A DNA stretch of 7,348 nucleotides from Gallionellaceae bacterium (lineage in GTDB: Bacteria; Pseudomonadota; Gammaproteobacteria; Burkholderiales; Gallionellaceae), in NCBI GenBank assembly GCA_003445795.1, contig DMCN01000026.1:1-7348 (forward strand), in the 5' to 3' direction. The translations under genes and the position numbers were made by a program. Positions 1-6,959 of the stretch are shown piece after piece (within the stretch, counting starts at the first letter, position 1; each line of letters starts with the position of its first letter). The notes beneath the pieces are model-generated. The model saw nothing but the letters and a program-made list of their open reading frames with translations. It searched no databases and had not been told where the DNA came from.

Positions 1-1275
1 CTGTGCGGCATCTGCCCGGTGAGCCACCATATCGCCGCATCCAAGGCGATGGACATGATCGTAGGCGCCACACTCACGCCGACCGCAGAGAAGGTGCGCC
101 GCCTGATGCACTACGGCCAGATGCTGCAATCGCATGCACTGCACTTCTTCCACCTGTGTTCGCCCGACCTGCTGTTCGGTTTCGATTCCGATGTCGCCAA
201 ACGCAACATTGTCGGTATCGTCGCGGCTTATCCCGATATCGCCAAACAGGGCGTACTGTTGCGCAAGTTCGGCCAGGAAGTGATCCGCGTCACCGCGGGC
301 AAACGCATCCATGGCACCGGCTCCATCCCCGGCGGCGTGAACAAGAACGTCAGCATCGAAGAACGCGACTACCTGCTCAAGGACATCGAGCAGATCGTGA
401 CCTGGAGCCAAGAGTCGGTCGGCATCGCACGCAAGCTGTTCGAGCAGAACCTCGAGCTCTACAACAACTTCGGCCGCTTCAAGGCGCACACATTGAACAT
501 GGTGCGCGCCGACGGCGCGATGGACCTGTACCACGGTGGCCTGCGCGCGCGCGACATGGACGGCAAGACGCTGTTCGATCATTACGACTACAGCCATTAC
601 TGGGACGTGATCTTCGAAGACGTGAAACCCTGGTCGTACATGAAGTTCCCTTTCCTGCGCAGCCTCGGCACCGAGAACGGCTGGTATCGCGTGGGACCGC
701 TCTCGCGCGTCACACAGTGCGACTTCATTCCCACCCCGCTGGCCGAAGCCGAGCGCAAGGCCTTCATGGCATTCGACGGCGGCAAGGCGGCAGGTGCGAC
801 ATTGGGCTTTCATTGGGCGCGCATGATCGAGATGCTGCATGCCGCCGAACAGATACGCGAACTGTTGCTCGATCCGGATCTGCAAGGTGACGATCTGGTC
901 AGTAAAGGTGTACGGCAGGAACGCGGCGTCGGCGTGATCGAAGCACCGCGCGGCACGCTTATCCACCATTACAAAGTGGACGAGAACGACCAGATCGTGC
1001 GCTGCAACCTCATCGTCTCCACCACCCACAACAATCAGGCGATGAACGAAGCCATCCGTCAGGTGGCAAGACAATTCATCGACGGCAAGAAACTCACCGA
1101 AGGCCTGCTCAACCACATCGAAGTCGCCATCCGCGCCTTCGATCCCTGCCTGTCCTGCGCCACGCACGCGCTGGGCAAGATGCCGCTGGAAGTGGAGTTG
1201 CTGGATGTGGAAGGTGGACGGGTGGATATGCTGACGCGCAATACGTCTGGCGCGCTATGCGATTCTGCAAACTGA
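1..1275 (+). CDS. hoxH: Bidirectional NAD-linked [NiFe]-hydrogenase large subunit HoxH (5' end missing)
   Basis: This is the catalytic large subunit of a cytoplasmic, group 3d type hydrogenase, which couples H2 oxidation/production to NAD(H) through HoxFU and HoxY. The frame is open from base 1 and 424 residues are visible. The first residues, LCGICPVSHH, contain the N-terminal CxxC that binds Ni-Fe (visible Cys2 and Cys5), so roughly the first 60 residues lie outside the window. The segment SHALHFFHLCSPDLL (visible residues about 44-58) is typical of HoxH. EAPRG (visible 314-318) is the conserved active-site arginine loop, followed by STTHNN (340-345). The C-terminal ligand motif DPCLSCATH (381-389) supplies the second Cys pair, and the maturation protease is expected to cut after His389. 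The predicted removed tail is 35 residues and contains one more Cys (420), which seems long for this family. The protease gene hoxW follows at 1380. Assignment to the HoxH family is very secure; the 3d subgroup is strongly suggested by the motifs and by hoxW. Confidence 0.95.
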   Translation: MCGICPVSHHIAASKAMDMIVGATLTPTAEKVRRLMHYGQMLQSHALHFFHLCSPDLLFGFDSDVAKRNIVGIVAAYPDIAKQGVLLRKFGQEVIRVTAGKRIHGTGSIPGGVNKNVSIEERDYLLKDIEQIVTWSQESVGIARKLFEQNLELYNNFGRFKAHTLNMVRADGAMDLYHGGLRARDMDGKTLFDHYDYSHYWDVIFEDVKPWSYMKFPFLRSLGTENGWYRVGPLSRVTQCDFIPTPLAEAERKAFMAFDGGKAAGATLGFHWARMIEMLHAAEQIRELLLDPDLQGDDLVSKGVRQERGVGVIEAPRGTLIHHYKVDENDQIVRCNLIVSTTHNNQAMNEAIRQVARQFIDGKKLTEGLLNHIEVAIRAFDPCLSCATHALGKMPLEVELLDVEGGRVDMLTRNTSGALCDSAN

Positions 1276-1282
1276 ATAACTA

Positions 1283-1362
1283 CCGTTCGGGCTGAGCCAG
1301 TCGAAGCCCCCTGACAAAGACGAAGTGGTCCATTCACCCTTCGACAGGCTCAGGACGAACGG
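1283..1362. repeat. REP-like imperfect inverted repeat between hoxH and hoxW
   Basis: Two 24-base arms, 1283-1306 and 1339-1362, are inverted copies that agree at 21 of 24 positions and enclose a 32-base loop. The right arm contains TTCGACAGGCTCAGGACGAA, a sequence I recognise as a dispersed palindromic repeat of many proteobacterial genomes. As RNA it could form a long stem, possibly protecting the upstream hoxH message or damping read-through into hoxW. No T-run follows, so it is not a typical intrinsic terminator. No second copy is visible in this window. Confidence 0.8.
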
Positions 1363-1379
1363 ATATCAATCCAATCATC

Positions 1380-1853
1380 ATGACCATTCCCCTCCTCGTC
1401 ATCGCCATCGGCAACGAGTCGCGCGGCGACGATGCACTGGCACCGCTGCTGATTCGCCAGCTGCAATCCGAATCCGGCACGGACCAGATCGAGTTCATCG
1501 AAGATTTCCAGTTGCAGGTCGAGCACGTCACCGACCTGGTCGGACGAACTGCCGTACTGTTCATCGATGCGGATATGTCCTGTGAAGCGCCGTTCCACTT
1601 CTCCGCCATCACCGCCGCGCAGGACAACAGCTACACCAGCCACGCCATGACACCGTTCGCGGTGTTGCATACCTTCAAACAGGTGTATGGCACGGATGCG
1701 CCGCCCTGCTACTTGTTGCGCTTGCGCGGTTACGGTTTTGAATTGGGTGATAGTTTGAGTCCGGAAGCAACAGCCAACCTGGAGCAGGCCGCCGCAATGG
1801 CACAGGATTGGCTGGCCCAGATGGCTGCCAACTTGGGTGGCTTATCTGGCTGA
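1380..1853 (+). CDS. hoxW: [NiFe]-hydrogenase maturation protease HoxW
   Basis: This 157-residue protein belongs to the HybD/HyaD/HoxW family of endopeptidases. These act in the cytoplasm and remove the C-terminal tail of the large subunit once Ni and Fe are in place. The N-terminal GNESRGDDALAP (residues 11-22) is the family's GNxxxxDD signature. By comparison with HybD, the likely nickel-sensing ligands are Asp18, Asp63 (in FIDAD) and His88 (in TSHAMTP). The length is normal for the family. Its position just after hoxH makes HoxH the obvious substrate. The start ATG is the only plausible one, since there is no in-frame start in the 40 bases upstream. It is not preceded by a recognisable Shine-Dalgarno sequence, and the REP-like repeat ends 17 bases upstream, so expression may be weak. 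The family call is very secure; the symbol rests on the neighbouring hoxH. Confidence 0.92.
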   Translation: MTIPLLVIAIGNESRGDDALAPLLIRQLQSESGTDQIEFIEDFQLQVEHVTDLVGRTAVLFIDADMSCEAPFHFSAITAAQDNSYTSHAMTPFAVLHTFKQVYGTDAPPCYLLRLRGYGFELGDSLSPEATANLEQAAAMAQDWLAQMAANLGGLSG

Positions 1854-2123
1854 GGGTTGAAAATCAATCGAGCACGACCCCATTGATCCCTGCAGAGCGA
1901 ACGTTCTGGTATCAGTTGGGGCGTTGCAGGCAGATACGACATGCGCCGAACGGTCTGTATATAGACCTTTTTTCTCGTTTCAATAAACAGGGGGATTTGC
2001 TAGCATTCGACGGCAAGAAAGACTGATTTCGACAACGTAATCCGCACTTATCAATCCATTCATAATTTAGCTCTTGCAAGGTAAATATTTCCTTTCACTA
2101 GACCATACCTTTTAATCAAACAC
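1854..2123. other. Composition boundary between the Hox cluster and the AT-rich gene
   Basis: This 270-base stretch has no confident gene. Its first half resembles the GC-rich hox region and holds a terminator hairpin at 1952-1973. From about 1970 the sequence becomes AT-rich, like the gene that follows. An open frame runs from inside hoxW to a stop at 2024-2026 and reads sensibly after 1880 (for example NGLYIDLFSRFNKQGDLLAF). It has no good start or ribosome binding site, so it may be a gene remnant or chance. I see no convincing promoter: CATAAT at 2061-2066 could serve as a -10, but no -35 lies at proper spacing. Confidence 0.5.
1952..1973 (+). terminator. Probable intrinsic terminator of the hox operon
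   Basis: A perfect 5-base-pair stem (GGTCT at 1952-1956 and AGACC at 1963-1967) encloses a six-base loop and is followed at once by six T residues (1968-1973). It lies about 100 bases after the hoxW stop and reads in the same direction. The stem is short, so efficiency may be modest. The position at the end of the operon and directly before the AT-rich gene supports a terminator role. Confidence 0.6.
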
Positions 2124-3398
2124 ATGGACACAGACCAATACCTAAATTACATAAGAGTCCTTCGAGACAGGGAAGATAATAAAGGGAAGAAAGCCGGAAT
2201 TACCACATGGAGCTTATTGGTCGCCCTTATCTATGTCGTGTGGCAACTCATACCAGAGGTGCCTCTAATAAAAGCAGATTCGGTACTTATTGCCTATGTA
2301 GTACAGTTGTACGGTTATATGCAGATTACTGCCATACTCACCATTGATCTATTTAGAACATCTTTGCAACCGGTGAGAAGAGGACAATTTGGCTTTCGGA
2401 TTTCATTGTTCGAAGAAAAAAACATATCCCTCATTCATCTGATAGCTCTCCTAGCTTTAGGCCTATTGCTACCAACAGCTGGCCTACATTATTCCAATGA
2501 ATACTTAGGGATTGCGTACTCTAGCTGGCCTCGCATTCAAGGTGCAATCAATACATTCATATTGTTACCATTCCTTCTGCTTACCGTAATTGTTTTCTCA
2601 GTATTAAAAATCTATCAGAGTAAAACTGAATATCCATCTCCACTCATATTGGTCGCGCAAGGAAATGGTGCCAACGGGCTCAATAGATATATATTTTTCC
2701 CAATATCACTCTTGCTATGGATAGGTAATGCTGTCTGCATTTATCTCGTTATCCAATCACTACCGTCGGACTTTTTCTCGCAAATTCTTCGAGTATCTCT
2801 TGATAGCATGTTGTTGATTCTCATTATCTCGGCTCTGCTAACCAGTACAAAAAATGACAATACATCAGCGCGGCTTGAAGCTCTTGAGCGCGACATTGTT
2901 TTGCATGAACTAGACACACATACGGTGAGAGAACGCATCCAAGATGAACTACTTGGCCACGAGGCCGGCGAATGGCTAAGAAATCGAGTATTACAGGTTC
3001 GCCAAAAAGCAGAGAGTGTGAGGGAAGTCACTCAGCAAGCTTTGGAACTAAAGAAAACAATTCTTGAGATAAATCCAGAATTCACTCATGAGCAATTCGG
3101 ACGAGTTGCTGATTACACAACTAAGCTTCAAAAATTGACTACAGAATACAACAGCAATTTCGAGAGCTTGGGAAAATGGCTTATTTTCAGCATTCAGATG
3201 ATCAAAGTTTACAAGGACACTTCTTTGGAAAATTTACTCAATGACGTCCATAAGCAACTTAGTGAGGTTAATGAGAACATCAAAAAAGACGTTATTAACG
3301 CTGTACATGAAGTTGGTGTAGCAATGTCAGAAGTCAATACAAAGAGGCATGAAATGGGATTGCCAATTATCGCTTTGCCAACGTGGGTCAAACAATAA
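2124..3398 (+). CDS. Uncharacterised membrane protein with C-terminal coiled-coil tail
   Basis: I do not recognise this 424-residue protein. A short charged N-terminus (residues 1-25, with RDREDNKGKK) is followed by about six hydrophobic segments near residues 27-44, 53-77, 101-121, 142-163, 188-211 and 222-240. The rest (245-412) is almost entirely charged and helix-prone, with heptad-like stretches at about 248-315 and 330-405, and should be cytoplasmic. There are no Cys clusters, heme or nucleotide-binding motifs, and no catalytic signature that I can see. The ATG at 2124 is the only start after an in-frame stop at 2082-2084, and no clear Shine-Dalgarno sequence precedes it. By eye G+C is near 40%, against about 60% in the flanking hydrogenase genes, and codon use is correspondingly A/T-ending, suggesting horizontal acquisition. 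It stands alone and converges on the hydrogenase operon, so there is no contextual clue to function. A real gene is very likely because the long open frame encodes a coherent protein architecture. Confidence 0.85.
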   Translation: MDTDQYLNYIRVLRDREDNKGKKAGITTWSLLVALIYVVWQLIPEVPLIKADSVLIAYVVQLYGYMQITAILTIDLFRTSLQPVRRGQFGFRISLFEEKNISLIHLIALLALGLLLPTAGLHYSNEYLGIAYSSWPRIQGAINTFILLPFLLLTVIVFSVLKIYQSKTEYPSPLILVAQGNGANGLNRYIFFPISLLLWIGNAVCIYLVIQSLPSDFFSQILRVSLDSMLLILIISALLTSTKNDNTSARLEALERDIVLHELDTHTVRERIQDELLGHEAGEWLRNRVLQVRQKAESVREVTQQALELKKTILEINPEFTHEQFGRVADYTTKLQKLTTEYNSNFESLGKWLIFSIQMIKVYKDTSLENLLNDVHKQLSEVNENIKKDVINAVHEVGVAMSEVNTKRHEMGLPIIALPTWVKQ

Positions 3399-3458
3399 AA
3401 CCGCTAGATTTGCTTGACTCAATCTTGATGGTTCGAGAGGATAAGAACGAAATATTCC
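3399..3458. other. Short convergent intergenic gap
   Basis: Sixty bases separate the ends of the AT-rich membrane-protein gene and hynL, which are transcribed toward each other. The composition is AT-rich up to about 3455 and then switches abruptly to the GC-rich hydrogenase sequence at the hynL stop. I see no convincing hairpin with a T-run on either strand, so a shared terminator is not evident. Confidence 0.5.
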
Positions 3459-5234
3459 TTAGACAACCTTCACCCTCACCAACTCCTCCCCATCCGGATC
3501 CGTCACATGCACCGCACAGGCGATGCACGGATCGAAGCTGTGGATGGTGCGCAGCACTTCGATAGGTTGCTTGGCATCATGTAACTGATGGCCTTTCAGC
3601 GCCGCTTCATATGGCCCCTGATTGCCCTGCGCATCGCGCGGTCCGGCATTCCAGGTGCTGGGGACGATGGCCTGGTAGTTGTCTACCTTTTGATCCTTGA
3701 TCACGATCCAGTGCGAAAGCGCGCCGCGCGGTGCTTCCATCACGCCGACTCCTTGCGCGTGGCTGGGCCATGTCGAAGGTTCCCACTTCGTTTCGTTGAA
3801 GGTCCTTACATCGCCCGCCTTGATGTTGGCGATGAGTTGGTCGTACCAGCCTTGCATCGCGTCGGCGACAATCTTGGTTTCCAGCGTGCGCGCGGCGGTG
3901 CGGCCCAGTGTGGAATACAGCGCCTGTACCGGCAGGTCTAGTTTCTTCAGGGTCATGCCGACCAGTTCTTTGGTCTGCTCGTGCCCGGAGGCATACATCA
4001 TCAGCACGCGCGCCAGCGGGCCGACTTCGACGGCCTGACCTTTCCAGCGCGGCGATTTCATCCAGGAATATTCCTTGTCTACATCCAGATGGTCGTATGG
4101 CGGTTTCGGGCCGGTGTAGTCGAGCTTGGTCTCGCCCTTGTAGGGATGCAAACCCTGCTCCTTGCCCACCGAGTAGTCGTACCAAGCGTGGCTGACGAAT
4201 TCCTGTATCTCGCCTTCGGCGTTCAGGTCGATGGGATGGATCTTGGAGAGGTCGCGATTCAGGATCACGCCGGAGGGGATCATGTACGAAGACGGATCGG
4301 ACATGCCTTTGGCCGGGAAATCGCCGAAGGTGAGGAAGTTGCCCACGCCCTCGCCCTGCTTCGCCCAGTCCTTGTAGAAGCCAGCGATGGCGAGTGTGTC
4401 GGGCACATACACCTGATCGACGAAGCTGCGCATCTGGTTGATGGCGTTCTGCACGGTTTGCAGTCCGACGACGTTAACCGCCGTGCCGGAATTGCCACCC
4501 TGAAAGTGAGGGCCTTTGCCCTGCCCCGGATGATTCGGGTCGATGCTGATCGCGCACGGCACACCGCCGACCACGAAGTTGGGGTGCGGGTTCTTGCCGC
4601 CGAACACGGCATGCAGTTTCACCACGTCGCGTTGCCATTCCAGCGCGTCGAGATAATGCGCCACCGCCATCAGGTTGGCTTCGGGCGGCAACTTGTAGGC
4701 CGGGTGTCCCCAGTAGCCGTTGGCGAAGATGCCCAGCTGTCCGGCTTCGACGAAACCTTTGAGCTTGCGCTGTACGTCGCTGAAATAACCGGGCGAGGAC
4801 TTGGCGTAACCGGACAGGCTCTGCGCCAGCGCCGAGGTCGCCTTGGGGTCTGCCTTCAATGCTGACACCACATCCACCCAGTCCAGCGCATGCAGGTGGT
4901 AGAAGTGCATCACGTGGTCGTGGATGTATTGCGCGCCTATCATCAGGTTGCGGATGAGTTCGGCGTTGTGCGGGATGTCTATCTTCAGCGCGTTCTCGAC
5001 CGAACGCACCGAGGCGATGCCGTGCACCAGCGTGCACACGCCGCAGATGCGTTGCGCCAAGGCCCAAGCCTCGCGCGGATCGCGGCCGCGCATGATGATC
5101 TCGATGCCGCGCACCATGGTGCCGGCGGAAGAGGCGCGGGTGATGCGACCGGAGGCATCGGTCTCGGCCTCGATGCGCAGGTGGCCTTCGATGCGGGTGA
5201 CGGGGTCGACGACGACGCGATTTGTAGTGGTCAT
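3459..5234 (-). CDS. hynL: Isp-type (group 1) respiratory [NiFe]-hydrogenase large subunit
   Basis: This complete 591-residue large subunit holds the Ni-Fe active site of a membrane-associated H2-uptake enzyme that would act on the periplasmic side. DPVTRIEGHL (residues 10-19) begins the protein. RICGVC (62-67) gives the first Cys pair, 64 and 67. EAPRG (500-504) and PSTWNAGPRD (525-534) are active-site loops. DPCIACAVH (568-576) gives the second pair, 570 and 573. A maturation protease should cut after His576 and release 15 residues; that protease is not in the window, and HoxW is specific to HoxH in known systems. No signal peptide is present, as usual, since large subunits are exported with the small subunit. 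The small subunit is not adjacent: isp1, isp2 and a 145-residue gene precede it, the split order of hynS-isp1-isp2-hynL. A ribosome site GAGGAA (5246-5241) overlaps the stop of the preceding gene, implying translational coupling. The family is very secure; the symbol follows Thiocapsa usage. Confidence 0.95.
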   Translation of the reverse strand: MTTTNRVVVDPVTRIEGHLRIEAETDASGRITRASSAGTMVRGIEIIMRGRDPREAWALAQRICGVCTLVHGIASVRSVENALKIDIPHNAELIRNLMIGAQYIHDHVMHFYHLHALDWVDVVSALKADPKATSALAQSLSGYAKSSPGYFSDVQRKLKGFVEAGQLGIFANGYWGHPAYKLPPEANLMAVAHYLDALEWQRDVVKLHAVFGGKNPHPNFVVGGVPCAISIDPNHPGQGKGPHFQGGNSGTAVNVVGLQTVQNAINQMRSFVDQVYVPDTLAIAGFYKDWAKQGEGVGNFLTFGDFPAKGMSDPSSYMIPSGVILNRDLSKIHPIDLNAEGEIQEFVSHAWYDYSVGKEQGLHPYKGETKLDYTGPKPPYDHLDVDKEYSWMKSPRWKGQAVEVGPLARVLMMYASGHEQTKELVGMTLKKLDLPVQALYSTLGRTAARTLETKIVADAMQGWYDQLIANIKAGDVRTFNETKWEPSTWPSHAQGVGVMEAPRGALSHWIVIKDQKVDNYQAIVPSTWNAGPRDAQGNQGPYEAALKGHQLHDAKQPIEVLRTIHSFDPCIACAVHVTDPDGEELVRVKVV

Positions 5235-5240
5235 TTCAGT

Positions 5241-5246
5241 TTCCTC
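5241..5246 (-). promoter_or_regulatory. Ribosome binding site of hynL overlapping upstream stop codon
   Basis: GAGGAA lies 6 bases before the hynL ATG. Its first two bases belong to the TGA stop (5247-5245) of the 145-residue gene. This supports the chosen start and coupled translation of the two genes. Confidence 0.75.
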
Positions 5247-5682
5247 AAGCTTTCAGGAATGCAGTAAGAATGCGGTATTGCGCTGCGGACTCGGCATTCT
5301 CGGTGCCCTGCCCGGTGGCGATGCTCTCGCTGGTGCGCGCCATGCGCGCATGCATGGCAGCATCCCACGCCGGGGTGGTGCCGGATTTGAGACAGGCCAA
5401 TGCGGCCTCGGCGACGAAATGCCCGGCCTGGCTGTTCCAGTCACATTCCTTGCCGCACAGGGTGAAGCTGTCCACGCTGGCTTTCTTGGCCGAGTCGAGC
5501 GCGGCGGCGAGTTCGTCTTCGGTGGTATCCGCGCGCATGGCCGTGGCGATGGCGTGCTTCACTCTGGCGTCCTTGCACAGTGCCAGAACACTCTCGGCAA
5601 AACGCGCGCCGACCTGACGCTGTCCGGCCCTGGGCAGTTTGGCGATAGCCGATTTGAATTCACTGTCGTTGGTGATCGTCAT
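5245..5682 (-). CDS. Uncharacterised Cys-containing helical protein in the Isp hydrogenase operon
   Basis: I do not recognise this 145-residue protein with confidence. It is Ala-rich and apparently all-helical, with no signal peptide or membrane segment. It contains four Cys: 36, 76, 80 and 97. Two of them form LCGKECDWN (75-83), a CxxxC with a neighbouring Asp-Trp, and His88 and His111 lie nearby, so metal binding or a thiol role is possible. It starts 4 bases after the isp2 stop, with AAGGAG 9 bases before its ATG inside the end of isp2. Its stop overlaps the hynL ribosome site, so it is clearly co-expressed with the hydrogenase. The classical Thiocapsa operon, as I recall it, has hynL directly after isp2, making this an extra component. 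A role in large-subunit assembly or as an accessory electron-transfer/regulatory subunit is inference from position. The C-terminal pattern (AMHARMAR, then ATGQGTENAESAAQY) loosely recalls Imm5-like 'putative immunity protein' helical repeats, which may only reflect fold similarity. Confidence 0.88.
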   Translation of the reverse strand: MTITNDSEFKSAIAKLPRAGQRQVGARFAESVLALCKDARVKHAIATAMRADTTEDELAAALDSAKKASVDSFTLCGKECDWNSQAGHFVAEAALACLKSGTTPAWDAAMHARMARTSESIATGQGTENAESAAQYRILTAFLKA

Positions 5683-5686
5683 GTCG

Positions 5687-6949
5687 TCATTCTCCTTCGA
5701 CCAGATATTCGGCGAGCAGCTCGGTGAGGCCCAGCACTTCGACCTTCATGTGGTAATGCTCCAGACCCTCTTCCATCACGATGCGGCAGTTGGCGCAGGC
5801 GGTGATCATCGTATGCACGCCTGTCGCTTCGATCTGCCGTTTCTTGACTTTGAACACTTCGAGCCGCAGCGGTTCGGCGCGCGAGTTGGCCGACACGCCT
5901 CCCCCGCCGCCGCAACACCAGTTCATCACACCCGCATCCGGCATCTCGCGGAAATCTTCCGCGACCGAACCAAGCAGACGGCGCGGCTGCTCCACCACGC
6001 CACCGCGCCGCGTGATCTGGCAGGGATCGTGATAGGTCAGCGGGCGTTTGTCCTTGCCCTTGGTCTTGAGCTTGCCCGCTGCGTGCAGTTCGTCCAGCAC
6101 TTCGAGGATGTGCTTCACCTCGAAACCGAACGGCTTGCCCATCAGGTTGGGACCTTCCCAGCGTATTGCGGTGAAGGCATGGCCGCATTCCGGACTGATC
6201 ACACATTTCACCTTCAGTCGTTCGGCAGCCACCACTATGCGGCTGACGATCTCGCGTGCAAGGTCGGAGGAACCGATCTGAATGCCGCTGTTGGTCGCCT
6301 CGAAGGCATCCGGTGCCAGCGTCCAGCTCACGCCGGCCTGCTTGAAGATGCGGCTGATCGCGGAAAGATATTCGGGGAAGTTGATGATCTCCATCGAGGA
6401 CATCAGTACCAGATAATCAGCCCCCATCTTGTCGACCGGCACTTCGATGTTGGTCTCGGCCTGCACGTGCTTGATCTGTGCCTGCACTGCGGGCCACTTG
6501 ATGCCCATCGGGCTGCCGATCTCGATCGCGCGCTTGGTCGCGCCTTTCATGTCTTCCGGCGCATGGCCGGAGGCGGACATGCCTTCGCGCATCTTGCGGA
6601 TCATGTAGGTGATGTCGTTGCCGACCGGGCAGACCATGGAGCAGCGACCGCACATGGTGCAGCTGTCGTAGACCAGCGGTTCCCATTCGGTCAGCTCTTC
6701 ATCCGTCACCGGCTTGGACAAGCCGAGCATCTTGCCCAGCTTTCCGAGCAGCGTGTATTCCTGTTTCCACACGCGGCGCAGCGGTTCCAGCTTGTGGATG
6801 GGCGTGTATTTTGGATCGCCGGTCTCGTTGTGGAACAGACAGGCCTCGGCGCACAGGCCGCAGTGCACGCAGCTGGAGAAGTAACTGGCGATCGGCGTGT
6901 CGATCACTTCCTTGAAGGCGTTAATTCCTTTGGCAAGAGTAGCGCTCAT
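5687..6949 (-). CDS. isp2: Isp2, HdrD/DsrK-like iron-sulfur protein of the hydrogenase
   Basis: This 420-residue cytoplasmic iron-sulfur protein is related to heterodisulfide reductase HdrD and to DsrK. In Isp-type hydrogenases it pairs with the cytochrome b subunit Isp1 and is thought to carry electrons between the H2-oxidising module and a quinone or thiol/disulfide partner. Two 4Fe-4S ferredoxin motifs are visible: CVHCGLCAEAC (Cys27, 30, 33, 37) and CTMCGRCSMVC (Cys97, 100, 103, 107). The second CCG domain is canonical: Cys310, Cys345-Cys346 in WCCGGGG, and Cys385/Cys388 in CANC. The first CCG-like domain (about 178-260) lacks the paired Cys and keeps only Cys249 and Cys255. The start at 6949 (MSATLAKG) is chosen over an upstream in-frame start at 7168, which would run through isp1. 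A strong AGGAGGG sits just ahead, and the family's first cluster follows at the expected distance. It begins 8 bases after isp1 and ends 4 bases before the next gene. Confidence 0.93.
   Translation of the reverse strand: MSATLAKGINAFKEVIDTPIASYFSSCVHCGLCAEACLFHNETGDPKYTPIHKLEPLRRVWKQEYTLLGKLGKMLGLSKPVTDEELTEWEPLVYDSCTMCGRCSMVCPVGNDITYMIRKMREGMSASGHAPEDMKGATKRAIEIGSPMGIKWPAVQAQIKHVQAETNIEVPVDKMGADYLVLMSSMEIINFPEYLSAISRIFKQAGVSWTLAPDAFEATNSGIQIGSSDLAREIVSRIVVAAERLKVKCVISPECGHAFTAIRWEGPNLMGKPFGFEVKHILEVLDELHAAGKLKTKGKDKRPLTYHDPCQITRRGGVVEQPRRLLGSVAEDFREMPDAGVMNWCCGGGGGVSANSRAEPLRLEVFKVKKRQIEATGVHTMITACANCRIVMEEGLEHYHMKVEVLGLTELLAEYLVEGE
5692..5697 (-). promoter_or_regulatory. Ribosome binding site of the 145-residue gene, inside isp2
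   Basis: AAGGAG lies 9 bases before the ATG at 5682 and within the last codons of isp2 (encoding Glu-Gly-Glu). It supports the start chosen for the small gene and links its translation to isp2. Confidence 0.7.
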
Positions 6950-6952
6950 TAT

Positions 6953-6959
6953 CCCTCCT
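6953..6959 (-). promoter_or_regulatory. Ribosome binding site that fixes the isp2 start
   Basis: AGGAGGG precedes the isp2 ATG by three bases and overlaps the TAG stop of isp1 (6960-6958). The spacing is a little short, but the match is strong, and it rules in the start at 6949 rather than the longer in-frame extension through isp1. Confidence 0.75.

Noticed and set aside
19..1275. Internal GTG at 19 as the start of the first gene
   Set aside because: The Cys pair of the active site lies before it and the frame is open to base 1, so the gene continues to the left of the window.
2027..2123. Sigma-70 promoter for the AT-rich gene
   Set aside because: CATAAT at 2061-2066 and TTGCAA at 2075-2080 each resemble one half of a promoter, but no pair has 16-18 base spacing.
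3399..3458. Shared bidirectional terminator between the convergent genes
   Set aside because: Only weak pairings such as TTCG with CGAA were found, without a supporting T-run on either strand.
1854..3458. Mobile element or integrase attachment site bounding the AT-rich gene
   Set aside because: I found no transposase, tRNA gene, terminal inverted repeats or flanking direct repeats; only base composition suggests transfer.
3981..4865. Long + strand open frame opposite hynL
   Set aside because: It is an antisense shadow of a well-conserved hydrogenase gene, with no recognisable domain.
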